Assembly (NCBI RefSeq): GCF_013410115.1
Contig: NZ_JACCCV010000001.1
Span: 124,001-188,000, forward strand
Direction of reading: 5' to 3'
DNA: 64,000 bases
From: Tunturiibacter gelidiferens
GTDB lineage: Bacteria; Acidobacteriota; Terriglobia; Terriglobales; Acidobacteriaceae
The notes under the pieces are model-generated. The model made no database searches, was not told the origin of the DNA, and saw nothing but the letters and a program-made list of their open reading frames with translations. Shown here piece by piece: positions 56,367-64,000 of this stretch. Made by a program: the position numbers and the translations under genes. Position 1 is the first letter of the stretch; every line of letters begins with the position of its first letter.

Positions 56367-56708
56367 GCAGATTCCTCCGCTTCGCTGCGGAATGACAACA
56401 AGAGGGCGAGCAAGGACAACTGCAACTGCAGCTACAACCGCAGATTCCTCCGCTTCGCTGCGGAATGACAACAAAAAGGCAAACAACGACAACTGCAGCT
56501 GCAACGGCAGCTGCAACGGCAACTGCAACGAACTGCAACGAACTGCAACGACAACGACAACCGCAGATTCCTCCGCTTCGCTGCGGAATGACAACAAAAA
56601 GGCAAGCAACGACAACTGCAGCTGCAACGGCAACAGCAACAGCAACGAACTGCAACGACAACGACAACGACAACCGCAGATTCCTCCGCTTCGCTGCGGA
56701 ATGACAAC
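56367..56708 (+). repeat. four REP-like units separated by CAACGACAACTGCA-type repeats
   Basis: Four near-identical 33-base units start at 56367, 56440, 56563 and 56676 (each has GATTCCTCCGCTTCGCTGCG, an imperfect palindrome). Between them are CAACGA, CAACTGCA and GCAACGGC repeats. Long reading frames through here, with peptides like CHSAAKRRNL, are translations of repeats and not genes. Confidence 0.85.
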
Positions 56709-56847
56709 AAAAGGGCAAGCAACGACAACTCCTTGGTTGGGTCGGTAGATTTTGGGGGCGACGGGGGGCGCGGTACATCCCCAGGCTTCGGAACCTCATC
56801 CACCTGTGGAGTGCACCTAGGGGAGTACATGGAAAGAGGACTGAACT

Positions 56848-57057
56848 ATGGCTGACAACATTATTGCTAGCGCAGAGCCGATTGAGCATCCGAAGGCTCC
56901 GCATGACCCCAAAGAGATCAATCCGAAGATGTCGTCCGATATTCACTACTGGGCGAAGGAGTTTGGGGTGACCGGCGACGCGCTGCATGAGGCGATCCGG
57001 GTGCATGGGACGCATGTGGATAAGGTTCGCGCCGCGCTGAATCATCACAAGGGCTAG
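56848..57057 (+). CDS. DUF3606 family small protein
   Basis: The 69-residue protein contains INPKMSSDIHYWAKEFGV and HEAIRVHGTHVDKVRAAL, which match the DUF3606 family of small bacterial proteins of unknown function. The ribosome site AAAGAGGA lies about 8 bases before the ATG. It is probably cytoplasmic and helical, possibly DNA-associated, but that is not shown. Confidence 0.85.
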   Translation: MADNIIASAEPIEHPKAPHDPKEINPKMSSDIHYWAKEFGVTGDALHEAIRVHGTHVDKVRAALNHHKG

Positions 57058-57063
57058 GCAAGC

Positions 57064-57222
57064 GGCGTTCGCATGGACGTGCGTGGAGATTCTTGCAAAA
57101 AGGACGTTGCCTTCGACAGATAGCCGTTTGCGCGGATTGAAACGTTCGTACCGATAGACGTTCGCACGGATAGGGACGTTCGTGCAGAAAGACGTTCGCA
57201 TAGATAGACGTTCGCACAGGGA
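57064..57222 (+). repeat. degenerate tandem repeat of about 17 bases, ACGTTCG core
   Basis: At least six degenerate units with an ACGTTCG(C/T) core, several followed by a GATAG/GAAAG segment, occur in tandem after the DUF3606 gene. Long minus-strand frames here are artefacts of the repeat. Confidence 0.7.
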
Positions 57223-57260
57223 AGACGAGCGACTTTGCGGCTAAGCCGTGGGTCGCTCGT

Positions 57261-57310
57261 TTGCGTTGCCGGTCTTGCGTTGCCGGTCGTGTGTTGGCGG
57301 TCGTGTGTTA
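57261..57310 (+). repeat. 14-base tandem repeat
   Basis: TTGCGTTGCCGGTC at 57261 and 57275, then GTGTGTTGGCGGTC at 57289 and a partial GTGTGTTATC. Confidence 0.7.
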
Positions 57311-57434
57311 TCAGCGATGTTTGCGTGGCAGTGTGGATTGGTTTGGCGGGACGGAAAATCTTTTTTACTGCCGTTTTGTTTTTGCACAACGCGGCGGGTT
57401 GCAGGCGGCATCAAGGGATGCAAGGGGGTAGGCT

Positions 57435-57992
57435 ATGGACCCAAAGATCGTAACCGCTATTGTGATTGCTGTTGCTGTGCTGATAGTTGTCGGGGTGATT
57501 TTATATACCAGACGCAACCGATCGGCGCAGCTGAAACAGAAGTTTGGCCCGGAGTATGACCGGGTTGTGAGTCAACAGGGCGACCCGAAGCTCGCCGAGA
57601 ACGTTCTCGCCGAGAGGGAGCGGCGGGTGTCGAGCCTGAAACTACGTTCGCTGCCTGAGGCGGAGCGTGATCGTTATATGCATCAGTGGACCTTTGTTCA
57701 GAAGCAGTTTGTGGATGATCCACGTGGTGCGGTGAACGAAGCGGATCGGCTGGTGACGGATGTGATGAATTCGCGTGGCTATCCGATGAGTGAGTTTGCC
57801 CAGCGTGCCGATGACATCTCGGTTCATTATCCCGAGACGGTGGGCAACTACAGGGTGGCGCACGATATTGTTCTGCGCCATGCCAAGGGCCAGTCCACTA
57901 CTGAAGACCTGCGGAGAGCGATGGTGCACTTCCGTTCGCTGTTCGACGAATTGCTTGGCGTGACAGCCACGACCCACAAGGAGGTAGCATGA
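57435..57992 (+). CDS. membrane-anchored protein with C-terminal STEDLR domain
   Basis: The 185-residue protein has one N-terminal membrane helix (about 5-25, IVIAVAVLIVVGVILY), a basic stop-transfer and a helical soluble domain with QWTFVQKQFVDDPRGAVNEA and QSTTEDLRRAMVHFRSLFD. The domain recurs in the next gene. It starts an operon: the two genes overlap by ATGA. The topology (tail in the cytoplasm or periplasm) is uncertain. Function is unknown; the family appears in Acidobacteriota near stress genes, which is a weak memory rather than a result. Confidence 0.72.
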   Translation: MDPKIVTAIVIAVAVLIVVGVILYTRRNRSAQLKQKFGPEYDRVVSQQGDPKLAENVLAERERRVSSLKLRSLPEAERDRYMHQWTFVQKQFVDDPRGAVNEADRLVTDVMNSRGYPMSEFAQRADDISVHYPETVGNYRVAHDIVLRHAKGQSTTEDLRRAMVHFRSLFDELLGVTATTHKEVA

Positions 57993-58564
57993 TAGGCGAA
58001 GTTCGCGATGACGCAAGATTGACTGCAGATGAGATCGCAAATCGAGTACCGGGATCTCGGTATGAGCATACGAATTATCCAACAAGTACGGAGGTGATCG
58101 ATGATTCGCGGAATGATCCGCGGATCGGCTCGCGCGAAGTTGTGCGGGATGTGGATGTCGATCGTGAGGTTGCAGCGCAGAGGCTGCAGGTTGTGGATGA
58201 GAGAGTTGCGGACCAGAGAGTTGGCGACGAGCGAGCGGCTGCGGATCAGAGACCCGTGGAGCAGAGAATGGATTCGGGGCTTGGGAACGATCAGCCTGGG
58301 CCGCTGTTTCCAAGCAACGAGCTGAACGATCTTCGCGCGCGCTGGGACAAGGCTCAGATCGGGTTTGTCGATGAGCCGAGGACCGCGGTAAAACAGGCGG
58401 ATGAGCTGGTTGCGACCGTGGTGAAGCGGATCTCGGAGCAGTTCGCGACGGAGCGGTCGGAGCTGGAGCATCAGTGGGATCGCGGAGACAATGTGTCGAC
58501 CGAGGATCTGCGACAGGCGCTGCGGCGGTATCGTTCGTTTTTTGATCGCCTGCTGGCATTCTGA
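57989..58564 (+). CDS. soluble paralog of the STEDLR-domain protein
   Basis: The 191-residue protein has a charged N-terminal half with DVDVDREVAAQRLQVVDERV-type coiled pattern, and a C-terminal domain (about 105-191) with LRARWDKAQIGFVDEPRTAV and VSTEDLRQALRRYRSFFDRLL that matches the upstream gene. Both genes share translational coupling. It probably interacts with its membrane-bound partner. No known function. Confidence 0.72.
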   Translation: MIGEVRDDARLTADEIANRVPGSRYEHTNYPTSTEVIDDSRNDPRIGSREVVRDVDVDREVAAQRLQVVDERVADQRVGDERAAADQRPVEQRMDSGLGNDQPGPLFPSNELNDLRARWDKAQIGFVDEPRTAVKQADELVATVVKRISEQFATERSELEHQWDRGDNVSTEDLRQALRRYRSFFDRLLAF

Positions 58565-58581
58565 CGACGCACGAAAAAACT

Positions 58582-58625
58582 GCCCATCTTCGCAACTTGA
58601 AGTCTGCGAAGATGGGCGTTTTTTT
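58582..58625 (+). terminator. Rho-independent terminator after the STEDLR operon
   Basis: GCCCATCTTCGCA (58582-58594) pairs with TGCGAAGATGGGC (58605-58617), followed by GTTTTTTTG. Confidence 0.9.
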
Positions 58626-58670
58626 GTTACATGAGAACCAACGGGCCTAGCTAATACAGCAGCTTTGTTT

Positions 58671-59003
58671 CTATTTGTTCAAATCGTGAATGGTCTGCCC
58701 CACGGCCTGTCCGACGCGCCCTGCGGCATCCTTCACATCTCCAACGACGCGATCCGCGGTGCCCTCATCGGCCAGGTTCTGGTTGCCGGTGAGATTGCCT
58801 ACGCCTTCTTTGATGGCGCCGGCGACCGAACCCAGCTTGCCCTCGGCCTGTTTCCTGGTGCCCCAGGCGTAGGTCTTGCGGGCTGCATCGGTGAATCCGT
58901 CATAACTGGTGTCATAGGCCGGCTCTGGTTCGTTGACGAAAAGCAGGTACGTGACCGCGACGCCGACTCCGATACCGGCAAGGATCCAGGGGAATCCCCT
59001 CAT
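58671..59003 (-). CDS. CsbD-like protein with N-terminal membrane segment
   Basis: The 110-residue protein has one membrane helix (about 5-24) and a C-terminal CsbD-like domain (about 50-110: KQAEGKLGSVAGAIKEG, NLTGNQNLADEGTADR). CsbD proteins are stress-induced in many bacteria with unknown mechanism. The ATG at 59003 starts MRGFPW and suits the ribosome site; 59018 is an in-frame alternative. The export or membrane segment is not common for CsbD and may place it at the envelope. Confidence 0.75.
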   Translation of the reverse strand: MRGFPWILAGIGVGVAVTYLLFVNEPEPAYDTSYDGFTDAARKTYAWGTRKQAEGKLGSVAGAIKEGVGNLTGNQNLADEGTADRVVGDVKDAAGRVGQAVGQTIHDLNK

Positions 59004-59119
59004 AGCAAAAACCTCCAATGAGTAGGATGCAGTTTTCGCCTGTCGGGGAAACGGAAACTTCTCTGGTGTGGACCTTATTCGGTCGCGGGTTGAGTGTCCG
59101 AAGCGCTGCGGCGGTCTAT

Positions 59120-59154
59120 GGGCTAAGAGTGGGGCTAAGAGTGGGCTAAGAGTG
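59120..59154 (-). repeat. 12-base tandem repeat
   Basis: GGGCTAAGAGTG occurs three times (the last shortened by one base), between the CsbD-like gene and the next. Confidence 0.7.
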
Positions 59155-59168
59155 CGTCCTAGCGTGTC

Positions 59169-59846
59169 TTAGCGTGTTGAGGCGGCGCTACGGAGGGGCT
59201 GCAGATCCTGATCTAGCATTCCGGCCAGATCCGTCGCCAGGCCGGAGCCTTTCGCGTCGGTGTAGGTGCCTAGCGTGCCCTTCAACTCCACATCGGTCTT
59301 CTTGCCGGCGACCTCCTCGGTGCAAGGAGTTCCTGTGAGGTAGGAGGCGGTGAAGCCGATGGTGCGCTTGGCCGTGGTCTGCTCCTGAATGACGACGTGC
59401 AGCGTGCGGTCTGCGTTGGCGGCGGTGTCGACTACGGTGACGCCGGTGAGCGAACTTATCGCCTGGCGGATCTGGCCTGCGATTGCGCCGGTGGAGTCAT
59501 CCCCCGCTACGGTCAGCAGCACGTGAATCTGTCCGGACGGCGTGGTTCCGCTCGCAGGACATACGAGCCAGTGCTTCTTCGGATCGGGCTTGGCCGAGTT
59601 CATCAGGTTCGTCAGCTGTACCTGGGTCAGCTTGTTGAGTCCGTCGGCCTTGAAGTCATCTGAAGAGATGCCGAGGGTCTTCTGCACGTCCGGCGACCAG
59701 ACTGCCATGGCTGACTTGGCCGAGGTCTTCGGCTTGTGCGGAGCAGTCGGGGGAGCTGTTTGCGCCGCCGCAAGGGAACCGGCGATCGCCAGCCCCATAA
59801 GCCCCGCGACTAGCCCTCCAGAGATGCCATAGATCAGATCCTTCAC
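59169..59846 (-). CDS. exported protein of unknown function
   Basis: The 225-residue protein has a signal peptide (about 1-29, ending AAAQT), a Pro/Lys linker and a domain with two cysteines (WLVCPASGTTPSG and GTPCTEEV) that may pair after export. Strands such as IHVLLTVAGDD and TLHVVIQEQTT suggest a beta-rich fold. I do not recognise a family. Confidence 0.65.
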   Translation of the reverse strand: MKDLIYGISGGLVAGLMGLAIAGSLAAAQTAPPTAPHKPKTSAKSAMAVWSPDVQKTLGISSDDFKADGLNKLTQVQLTNLMNSAKPDPKKHWLVCPASGTTPSGQIHVLLTVAGDDSTGAIAGQIRQAISSLTGVTVVDTAANADRTLHVVIQEQTTAKRTIGFTASYLTGTPCTEEVAGKKTDVELKGTLGTYTDAKGSGLATDLAGMLDQDLQPLRSAASTR

Positions 59847-59960
59847 AGACTCTCCAATCCCATTCTTTTGAAGCTACTGCAAGAAGAGACGATGCTGCAC
59901 GCCAATTAGACGAAAATCGGTTTCTATTCTTTAGGCCAGGGGGAGCTGACTCCGGAGTGG

Positions 59961-60119
59961 ATGGACGAATTCCTGTTATACCGCATTGAGAAGACGACCT
60001 TTGGCCGTCATAGGTTGCACGACTCCTTCAAAAAGACGCTGTTCGATACCTGGATTCTGTTGGCCCCGGCTCGATTTGGCCCCACGCGGGGCGGAGATCT
60101 CGCATCTAACCGGAAATGA
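59961..60119 (+). CDS. possible 52-residue small ORF coupled to the glycine-zipper gene
   Basis: The frame from ATG 59961 reads MDEFLLYRIEKTTFGRHRLH and ends at TGA 60117-60119, overlapping the next start as ATGA. A GGAG lies 4-5 bases before the ATG. The overlap is what suggests translation; such an overlap can also arise by chance. The upstream 115 bases show nothing. Confidence 0.3.
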   Translation: MDEFLLYRIEKTTFGRHRLHDSFKKTLFDTWILLAPARFGPTRGGDLASNRK

Positions 60120-60478
60120 CCAAGCTACGAAACGCGGTCCTTCTTACGCCTCTTCTCTTTGCGGCCGGAATAGCTCCGGCGTTTGCACAACATTACGATA
60201 ACAACAGTGCCTACTACAGCGGTATGCGTAACGGCGGCCATGGCGGCAACTACTATAACAATCGCGATCGCCCCTACCATGACGACCATCGTCGGGATCA
60301 GGGCGGCATCGGGCCTGGCAAGGGCGCGCTTATCGGTGCAGGCGGCGGGGCGGTTCTCGGAGCAGTCTTCGGTGGCGGCCTCAAGGGTACCCTTATTGGC
60401 GGAGCAGCCGGCGCGGGCATCGGAGCCGTAGTAGGCAAGGCCGCCCAGAACAAACGCGACGATCGCCGCTACTACTAG
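60116..60478 (+). CDS. glycine-zipper envelope protein
   Basis: The 120-residue protein has a signal peptide (1-24, ending AFAQ), a Tyr/Asn/His-rich segment and a glycine-zipper stretch (GALIGAGGGAVLGAVFGGGL and GAAGAGIGAVVGKA) that should insert in or line a membrane, as in the Rick_17kDa/glycine zipper families. It ends in a charged tail. It is likely an outer membrane or envelope protein; the function is unknown. Confidence 0.78.
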   Translation: MTKLRNAVLLTPLLFAAGIAPAFAQHYDNNSAYYSGMRNGGHGGNYYNNRDRPYHDDHRRDQGGIGPGKGALIGAGGGAVLGAVFGGGLKGTLIGGAAGAGIGAVVGKAAQNKRDDRRYY

Positions 60479-60514
60479 CGCTTTCTAACCTACGAACGTA
60501 AAGGAACGATCCCC

Positions 60515-60928
60515 ATGCGCCTCATCTATCGCCTCGCACTCTGCTTCGCTCTCGCCGCCGTCGCCCTTAGTGCTTCTGCCCAGCAACCCTCGGCTCAGCA
60601 ACCCTCGGCCGTTACCATCACACCTTCGGCAGACGCTGCTGCCCCCCACAACTGGACGAACGAGCAGATCCTGACCTGCCCCGTCTCCGATTGCTGGCAG
60701 CTCGCAGGCAAGAACGAAGCCACCTTCTTCGACATCATCCAGCAGCTTGCCGCGATCTCCGCGCAGGCTCGGGGCCTGACCCTTCCGGATAACGCCGAGG
60801 CTGGCAGACGCGCCGGCGAGTATATCAAGGCAAAGGCTAAGTCCGATCATCGGCAGCTGCTTTATGCAATCGTCGACGCCTCCGTCCGACGGGTAGGGAC
60901 CAGACCTCCGACCGCTCCGGCGAACTAA
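60515..60928 (+). CDS. small exported protein of unknown function
   Basis: The 137-residue protein has a signal peptide (1-22, ending ASAQ), a short QQPSA repeat and a mainly helical domain with two cysteines in ILTCPVSDCWQLAG that could form a disulphide. No family is recognised. It follows the glycine-zipper gene by 36 bases, possibly in one transcript. Confidence 0.65.
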   Translation: MRLIYRLALCFALAAVALSASAQQPSAQQPSAVTITPSADAAAPHNWTNEQILTCPVSDCWQLAGKNEATFFDIIQQLAAISAQARGLTLPDNAEAGRRAGEYIKAKAKSDHRQLLYAIVDASVRRVGTRPPTAPAN

Positions 60929-60970
60929 CTCTGGGTTCAGCAGCGGGAGGCAGACGCTAAGATAATTCCC

Positions 60971-61429
60971 ATGCGTCTCCTCCTGCTGGTTACCGCCTCG
61001 CTCCTTGCGTCCAGAGCACTCTCTCAGACACCTACGGCACCGCCTCCGCCTCCTGCCCCCGTCGATATCGTCAAGCTGGAACAGAATCTCTGGACGACGA
61101 TGGCCGAAGGCGACTTCGCGGCTGTTCACGCCTTGTTTACGCCGGACTTCATCCAGGTCGACAAACACATTCAGGCCCTCGACACGCTTCTGATCACCCT
61201 GAAGCACTGCAAACTCGAGTCGTACGAACTTCGCGATCTCCAGGTTCGCATTCTGACGCCGGACTCTGCGCTCACCGCTTATCACGTGGTCAACACATTC
61301 AACTGTGGCACCTCGGACAAGCCCTCTCTCATGAATAATGACAACAACTCCGTCACCGTCTGGGTTCGGCAGCCTAAGAGCGGGAGTTGGCTTGCCCAGG
61401 CCCATACGGAGACACCTGCGAAACCCTGA
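60971..61429 (+). CDS. exported NTF2-like/DUF4440-type protein
   Basis: The 152-residue protein has a signal peptide (about 1-18, ending LSQ), a Pro linker and a cone-shaped NTF2-like pattern: KLEQNLWTTMAEGDFAAVHA then LFTPDFIQVD, strands and a final WLAQAHTET. NTF2-like folds bind small ligands or act as enzymes; no active site is evident. It is followed by the second copy of the structured repeat. Confidence 0.72.
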   Translation: MRLLLLVTASLLASRALSQTPTAPPPPPAPVDIVKLEQNLWTTMAEGDFAAVHALFTPDFIQVDKHIQALDTLLITLKHCKLESYELRDLQVRILTPDSALTAYHVVNTFNCGTSDKPSLMNNDNNSVTVWVRQPKSGSWLAQAHTETPAKP

Positions 61430-61447
61430 CGATGGGCTGACGGGCTT

Positions 61448-61542
61448 GTCCTGCCGGACGGGCTCCCTGCGTGGGAGCGGTCACTTCGTGACGCGTGTAC
61501 CGGTCTGGGTTCGGGAAGAACCGGGGCCCTCCCGTTGGTCGG
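61448..61542 (+). repeat. 95-nt dispersed structured element, copy B
   Basis: It matches 14248-14342 (shared blocks GTCCTGCCGGACGGG, GGTCACTTCGTGAC and CTCCCGTTGGTCGG). The second stem GCTCCC/GGGAGC pairs perfectly here although its bases differ from copy A. It follows the stop codon of the NTF2-like gene by 18 bases. Confidence 0.75.
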
Positions 61543-61628
61543 GCGCGGCAGCGTCGCGTCTCATGGTCCGGGATGCAAAACCCGGAGACTTGGCATACAT
61601 TCGATCTGCCTGAGAAAAAGAGGTGTTT

Positions 61629-62522
61629 GTGTCCGTATTCGGAAGTAGTTGCAAATTCTGCTTTCAGATAGCCGGCCTCGCAGTGTTGTGCGCGTCGTTG
61701 AACGGCTGTGTCGATCTTGATGACGCGGCGGGTCTTTCAAAACTCTCCGACGAAGCACGAGTCGCGCTTCCTAAGGTTTCTAACGATGTCGCGGCAACCT
61801 GTGCGCGCCAGAACACACTGTTCGAGAACACTCCGGCCGCAGAGCGCCCTAAGGCGGAACAGGCGCAGGACTGCAAGCCCTACCAGGAGCTGGCCGATCA
61901 TCTGGCGAAGGATCAGAACGTGCTTATCGCCTACTTTGACGCCCTCGGCAAGCTCTCCTCGAACAAGCCGATGGGATACGATGCAACCATCGATCAGAAT
62001 GTAACTACTTCCAGCATAAATACCACCTTCTCCGCGAGCGCGATTGCCGCTGGCAACGACGCGCAAAACATCTTGAAGTCCCTGGCGGACGCAGCCACCA
62101 GCGGCTACCGCGAAAAGCAGCTCGGACAACTGATCAGCGCCAACGATGCCGCTGTTCAATCTCTCACACAGTCACTCAAGAAAGTCATCACCGCCGATTA
62201 TGCCGTGCTTCTCGCCAACGAGGAACTGAGCCTCGACACCTTCTACCAAGGTCCGATGGCCAGCGCTCAACCGAATGAACGACTCGCTCTCATCCTTGTG
62301 CAGAGGCAGTACGCCCACGACAAAACTGCCCTGCAATCTCGCAAAGATGGCATTGTCAGCTACGGCAAATCGATGGACGACTTAGCCGCCTTGCACACGA
62401 AGCTAAGGCAGGAGGCGGGCAAGCGGGCAAACATGGTGGAGGTTTCAAAACAAATCGGGCCTATCGTCGAATCGCTCAAGACGGCACTCTCAGATATCCA
62501 GTCGAGGTCGAATCAGCCATGA
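61629..62522 (+). CDS. lipoprotein of unknown function, long helical domain
   Basis: The 297-residue protein has a lipoprotein signal (lipobox ASLNGC at about residues 22-27) and then about 270 residues that look helical, with regions such as ANDAAVQSLTQSLKKVITAD. I chose the GTG at 61629 because AGAGG lies 7 bases upstream; a GTG at 61623 is in frame but too close. The gene overlaps the next by ATGA, so they act together. The family is not known to me. Confidence 0.7.
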   Translation: MSVFGSSCKFCFQIAGLAVLCASLNGCVDLDDAAGLSKLSDEARVALPKVSNDVAATCARQNTLFENTPAAERPKAEQAQDCKPYQELADHLAKDQNVLIAYFDALGKLSSNKPMGYDATIDQNVTTSSINTTFSASAIAAGNDAQNILKSLADAATSGYREKQLGQLISANDAAVQSLTQSLKKVITADYAVLLANEELSLDTFYQGPMASAQPNERLALILVQRQYAHDKTALQSRKDGIVSYGKSMDDLAALHTKLRQEAGKRANMVEVSKQIGPIVESLKTALSDIQSRSNQP

Positions 62523-62986
62523 AGAAATCTGCTAAACCGGTCGTAAGCGTGACCCCGAAGGCGGTCCCTGCGGCGTCCGCTACAACCCTCAGCGACGATC
62601 AGATGCAGGCGCTCGCCCAGTCTTTTCACGACATCGCCGTAGAGATAGGACAGGTTCGCCTGGACGCGATCAGCGCTGGCAGCAAGCTCACCGATTCTGC
62701 GATCGTTCAACTGCAAGGCTACGTTTATTCCCTGATGAGCGCGGCGGGGAACTTCGCTCTGCAAGCGGCGAACCTGACTCTCGCCGACGCCGATCAAGCC
62801 GTCAGTGAGATCTCCCTGGCCACTCAAGCAGCGGACAAGGCGCTCGATAAGCTTCAGGATATCGACAAAGCGGTCAAGATAGCCTCTTCGGTGATCGTTC
62901 TGGCGATGGCCATCTCCACGAAGGACATGGGCCAGATTGCAGCGGCGGCCAAATCGGTCGTCACGGCGGCCGGCGTGTCGGTGTAG
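62519..62986 (+). CDS. helical partner of the lipoprotein
   Basis: The 155-residue protein has no signal peptide. Most of it is helical: residues about 25-120 form amphipathic helices (SDDQMQALAQSFHDIAVEIG), then a hydrophobic stretch ASSVIVLAMAISTKDMGQ and a C-terminal helix. The pattern could be a membrane-associated or bundle-forming protein. It is coupled to the lipoprotein gene by ATGA, implying a joint function, not known. Confidence 0.65.
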   Translation: MKKSAKPVVSVTPKAVPAASATTLSDDQMQALAQSFHDIAVEIGQVRLDAISAGSKLTDSAIVQLQGYVYSLMSAAGNFALQAANLTLADADQAVSEISLATQAADKALDKLQDIDKAVKIASSVIVLAMAISTKDMGQIAAAAKSVVTAAGVSV

Positions 62987-63376
62987 CGTCGCCATAAAGA
63001 CCGAATAGGGGTTTTACCCCTTGGGATAGTCCGGACAGCGAGGCGACTGTTGGATTGCGGTGCGAGTTCCTCCTTCGCGAGGCAAACTGCCTTGCTTCGT
63101 CGTGACTATCATTCCCTGTCGGAACAGACTGCAAACATCCCGATATGGTACGAGCACGGATTTACCGACGGCTTTATTTGGTAAAAAACGGCTCCTAGTC
63201 AAGACCGCGAACTAGAATTCTTTATAGAACTTCAAGACGAAACGCAAACCAAAAAAGGATCTTGAGATTCGGTAAGCGAAAGTATTAATCGAATCGAAAC
63301 TTTTGTCTGCACTTTGCGTCTTCATTTTATGTGAGATTGTGCCCGTCGAGGCGCACCCTCCCCAGAGGAAACAAGA
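62987..63376. other. intergenic region, no gene recognised
   Basis: Around 390 bases, AT-rich in the second half, without a supported gene, a terminator of note or a repeat I can match elsewhere in the window. Confidence 0.4.
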
Positions 63377-63610
63377 ATGACTCACAGGTTCAAGCGGTTC
63401 GCGATCACGCTGATGCTTCTTATAGCGCTCAGCTTTACCTTCGAGCGCCAGGCCCACGCCTACGTCGATCCCGGCTCAGGTCTGCTCTTGTTTCAAGGCA
63501 TCAGCGCGGCAATCTCAGGAGCTCTCTTCTACTTCCGCCGCCGGCTCAAGAGTCTCTTCGTCAAACCTCAAGCAAAGTCGGAGCACGGAACAACACCGTT
63601 CAGCTCGTAG
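63377..63610 (+). CDS. small exported/membrane protein with YVDPGSG motif
   Basis: The 77-residue protein has an N-terminal signal or membrane helix (about 8-27), the motif AYVDPGSGLLLFQ, and a second hydrophobic stretch (about 42-52) followed by basic residues (FRRRLKSLF). YVDPGSG is seen in small membrane proteins of unknown function often near polysaccharide genes. The ribosome site AGAGGAAA is 7-8 bases before the ATG. Confidence 0.7.
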   Translation: MTHRFKRFAITLMLLIALSFTFERQAHAYVDPGSGLLLFQGISAAISGALFYFRRRLKSLFVKPQAKSEHGTTPFSS

Positions 63611-63631
63611 GCGAATTGTCCAGGCTAAAAC

Positions 63632-64000
63632 TTACTGCTGCGGGTCCTCCGGCATAATCGCCCCTGCCTTGACCCATCGCTCCACCGTCGCGATATCCGC
63701 ATCAGAGAGCTTCGGCTGCTTCGGAGGCATCGGCATCGGATCCTTCGCTGGCCCCTCATGACGGATCAGCCGCACGAGCAGACTGTTTGCCGGATCTCCC
63801 GGTATCAGCACCGGACCTTCATGTCCACCCTTCAACATCCCCGCCCGCGTTTGAATACTCAACCCGCCGCGATGGTTCGTCCCGCCATGACACCGGTAGC
63901 AGTTCGCCTGAAGGATCGGCTGAACCTTCGTTGTGTAGAACTCGGGCTTTGCTGCCTCATCGGGCCCCGCAGCCTGCACCGCTCTCACTCGTAATCCCCA
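63632..64000 (-). CDS. planctomycete-type c-type cytochrome domain protein, 5' end beyond window
   Basis: The readable C-terminal 118-plus residues contain the haem-binding motif NCYRCHGGTNHRGG and the following SLLVRLIRHEG and MPPKQPKLSDADI segments typical of PSCyt1 cytochrome domains. The frame stays open to the window edge (before a possible GTG at 63988), so the true start and any signal peptide are outside. It converges on the small YVDPGSG gene. Confidence 0.85.
   Translation of the reverse strand, partial: WGLRVRAVQAAGPDEAAKPEFYTTKVQPILQANCYRCHGGTNHRGGLSIQTRAGMLKGGHEGPVLIPGDPANSLLVRLIRHEGPAKDPMPMPPKQPKLSDADIATVERWVKAGAIMPEDPQQ

Noticed and set aside
56367-56708. CRISPR array
   Set aside because: Units are unevenly spaced (73, 123 and 113 bases), the sequence between them is itself repetitive, and there are no cas genes.
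56023-57201. Long minus-strand frame of 392 residues through the repeats
   Set aside because: Its sequence is repeated CHSAAKRRNL-type translation of the REP-like units.

Overview
The window looks like a chromosomal segment of an Acidobacteriota member of the Terriglobia type (Granulicella/Edaphobacter/Terriglobus-like). The signs are two very large TonB-dependent receptors that begin with a carboxypeptidase-regulatory-like domain, secreted proteins with an N-terminal Leu-Pro-Asp-Ala-Pro motif, a lipid A gene cluster, an Ala/Lys-rich histone-H1-like protein, and a Tes-like radical SAM enzyme of the kind tied to membrane-spanning lipids. The genus is an inference. There is no rRNA gene, convincing tRNA, transposase, prophage or CRISPR array.

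Layout. 0-3 kb: lipid A genes fabZ (3' end), lpxA, an exported Gfo/Idh/MocA protein and lpxI. 3-14 kb: housekeeping and envelope genes (peroxiredoxin, histone-like protein, LysM lytic transglycosylase, GAF-SpoIIE phosphatase, lepA, two tandem ompH/skp paralogs, a receiver-like protein with a low-complexity N-terminus). 14-22 kb: a block centred on an ECF sigma factor. Two divergent promoters with the same -35 and -10 boxes (GAAACTT, 15 nt, GTCTAAC) sit between the sigma gene and a membrane protein-M48 protease-HIT operon. Downstream of the sigma gene come a small two-TM candidate anti-sigma factor and a pair of TldD/PmbA-like proteins with export signals. 22-25 kb: rlpA, a small coupled gene and two related secreted proteins. 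25.1-27.2 kb: the Tes-like radical SAM enzyme. 27.3-29.4 kb: a small defence/TA patch (frameshifted Abi-C-like gene, Phd/VapC pair with a repeat operator, helical-repeat protein).

29.6-37.3 kb holds an M15-like/DUF882 protein, an ornithine cyclodeaminase-family protein, YceH, a 1003-residue PAS histidine kinase and an exported GH2 glycosidase. 37.7-49.3 kb is outer-membrane transport: an Oar-like TonB receptor, a fiu-piuC-like siderophore pair and a second Oar-like receptor. gyrA follows at 49.5-52.4 kb. A second accessory patch at 53.4-55.5 kb carries a frameshifted gene with an Rx4H motif and a split Fic toxin/antitoxin pair. The last 8 kb is mostly small secreted or membrane proteins typical of accessory Acidobacteriota sequence, ending in a c-type cytochrome gene cut by the window edge.

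Non-coding structure is rich. A 95-nt element with three potential hairpins occurs at 14.25 and 61.45 kb, with covarying bases in one stem. A GTGGTG array with the same 11-11-12-9 spacing occurs at 37.45 and 52.45 kb, with a shorter relative at 53.3 kb, each time just after a terminator-like hairpin. There are also REP-like and short tandem repeats at 56.4-57.3 kb. The most interesting items are the sigma-centred proteolysis locus, the Tes-like enzyme and these two repeat families.
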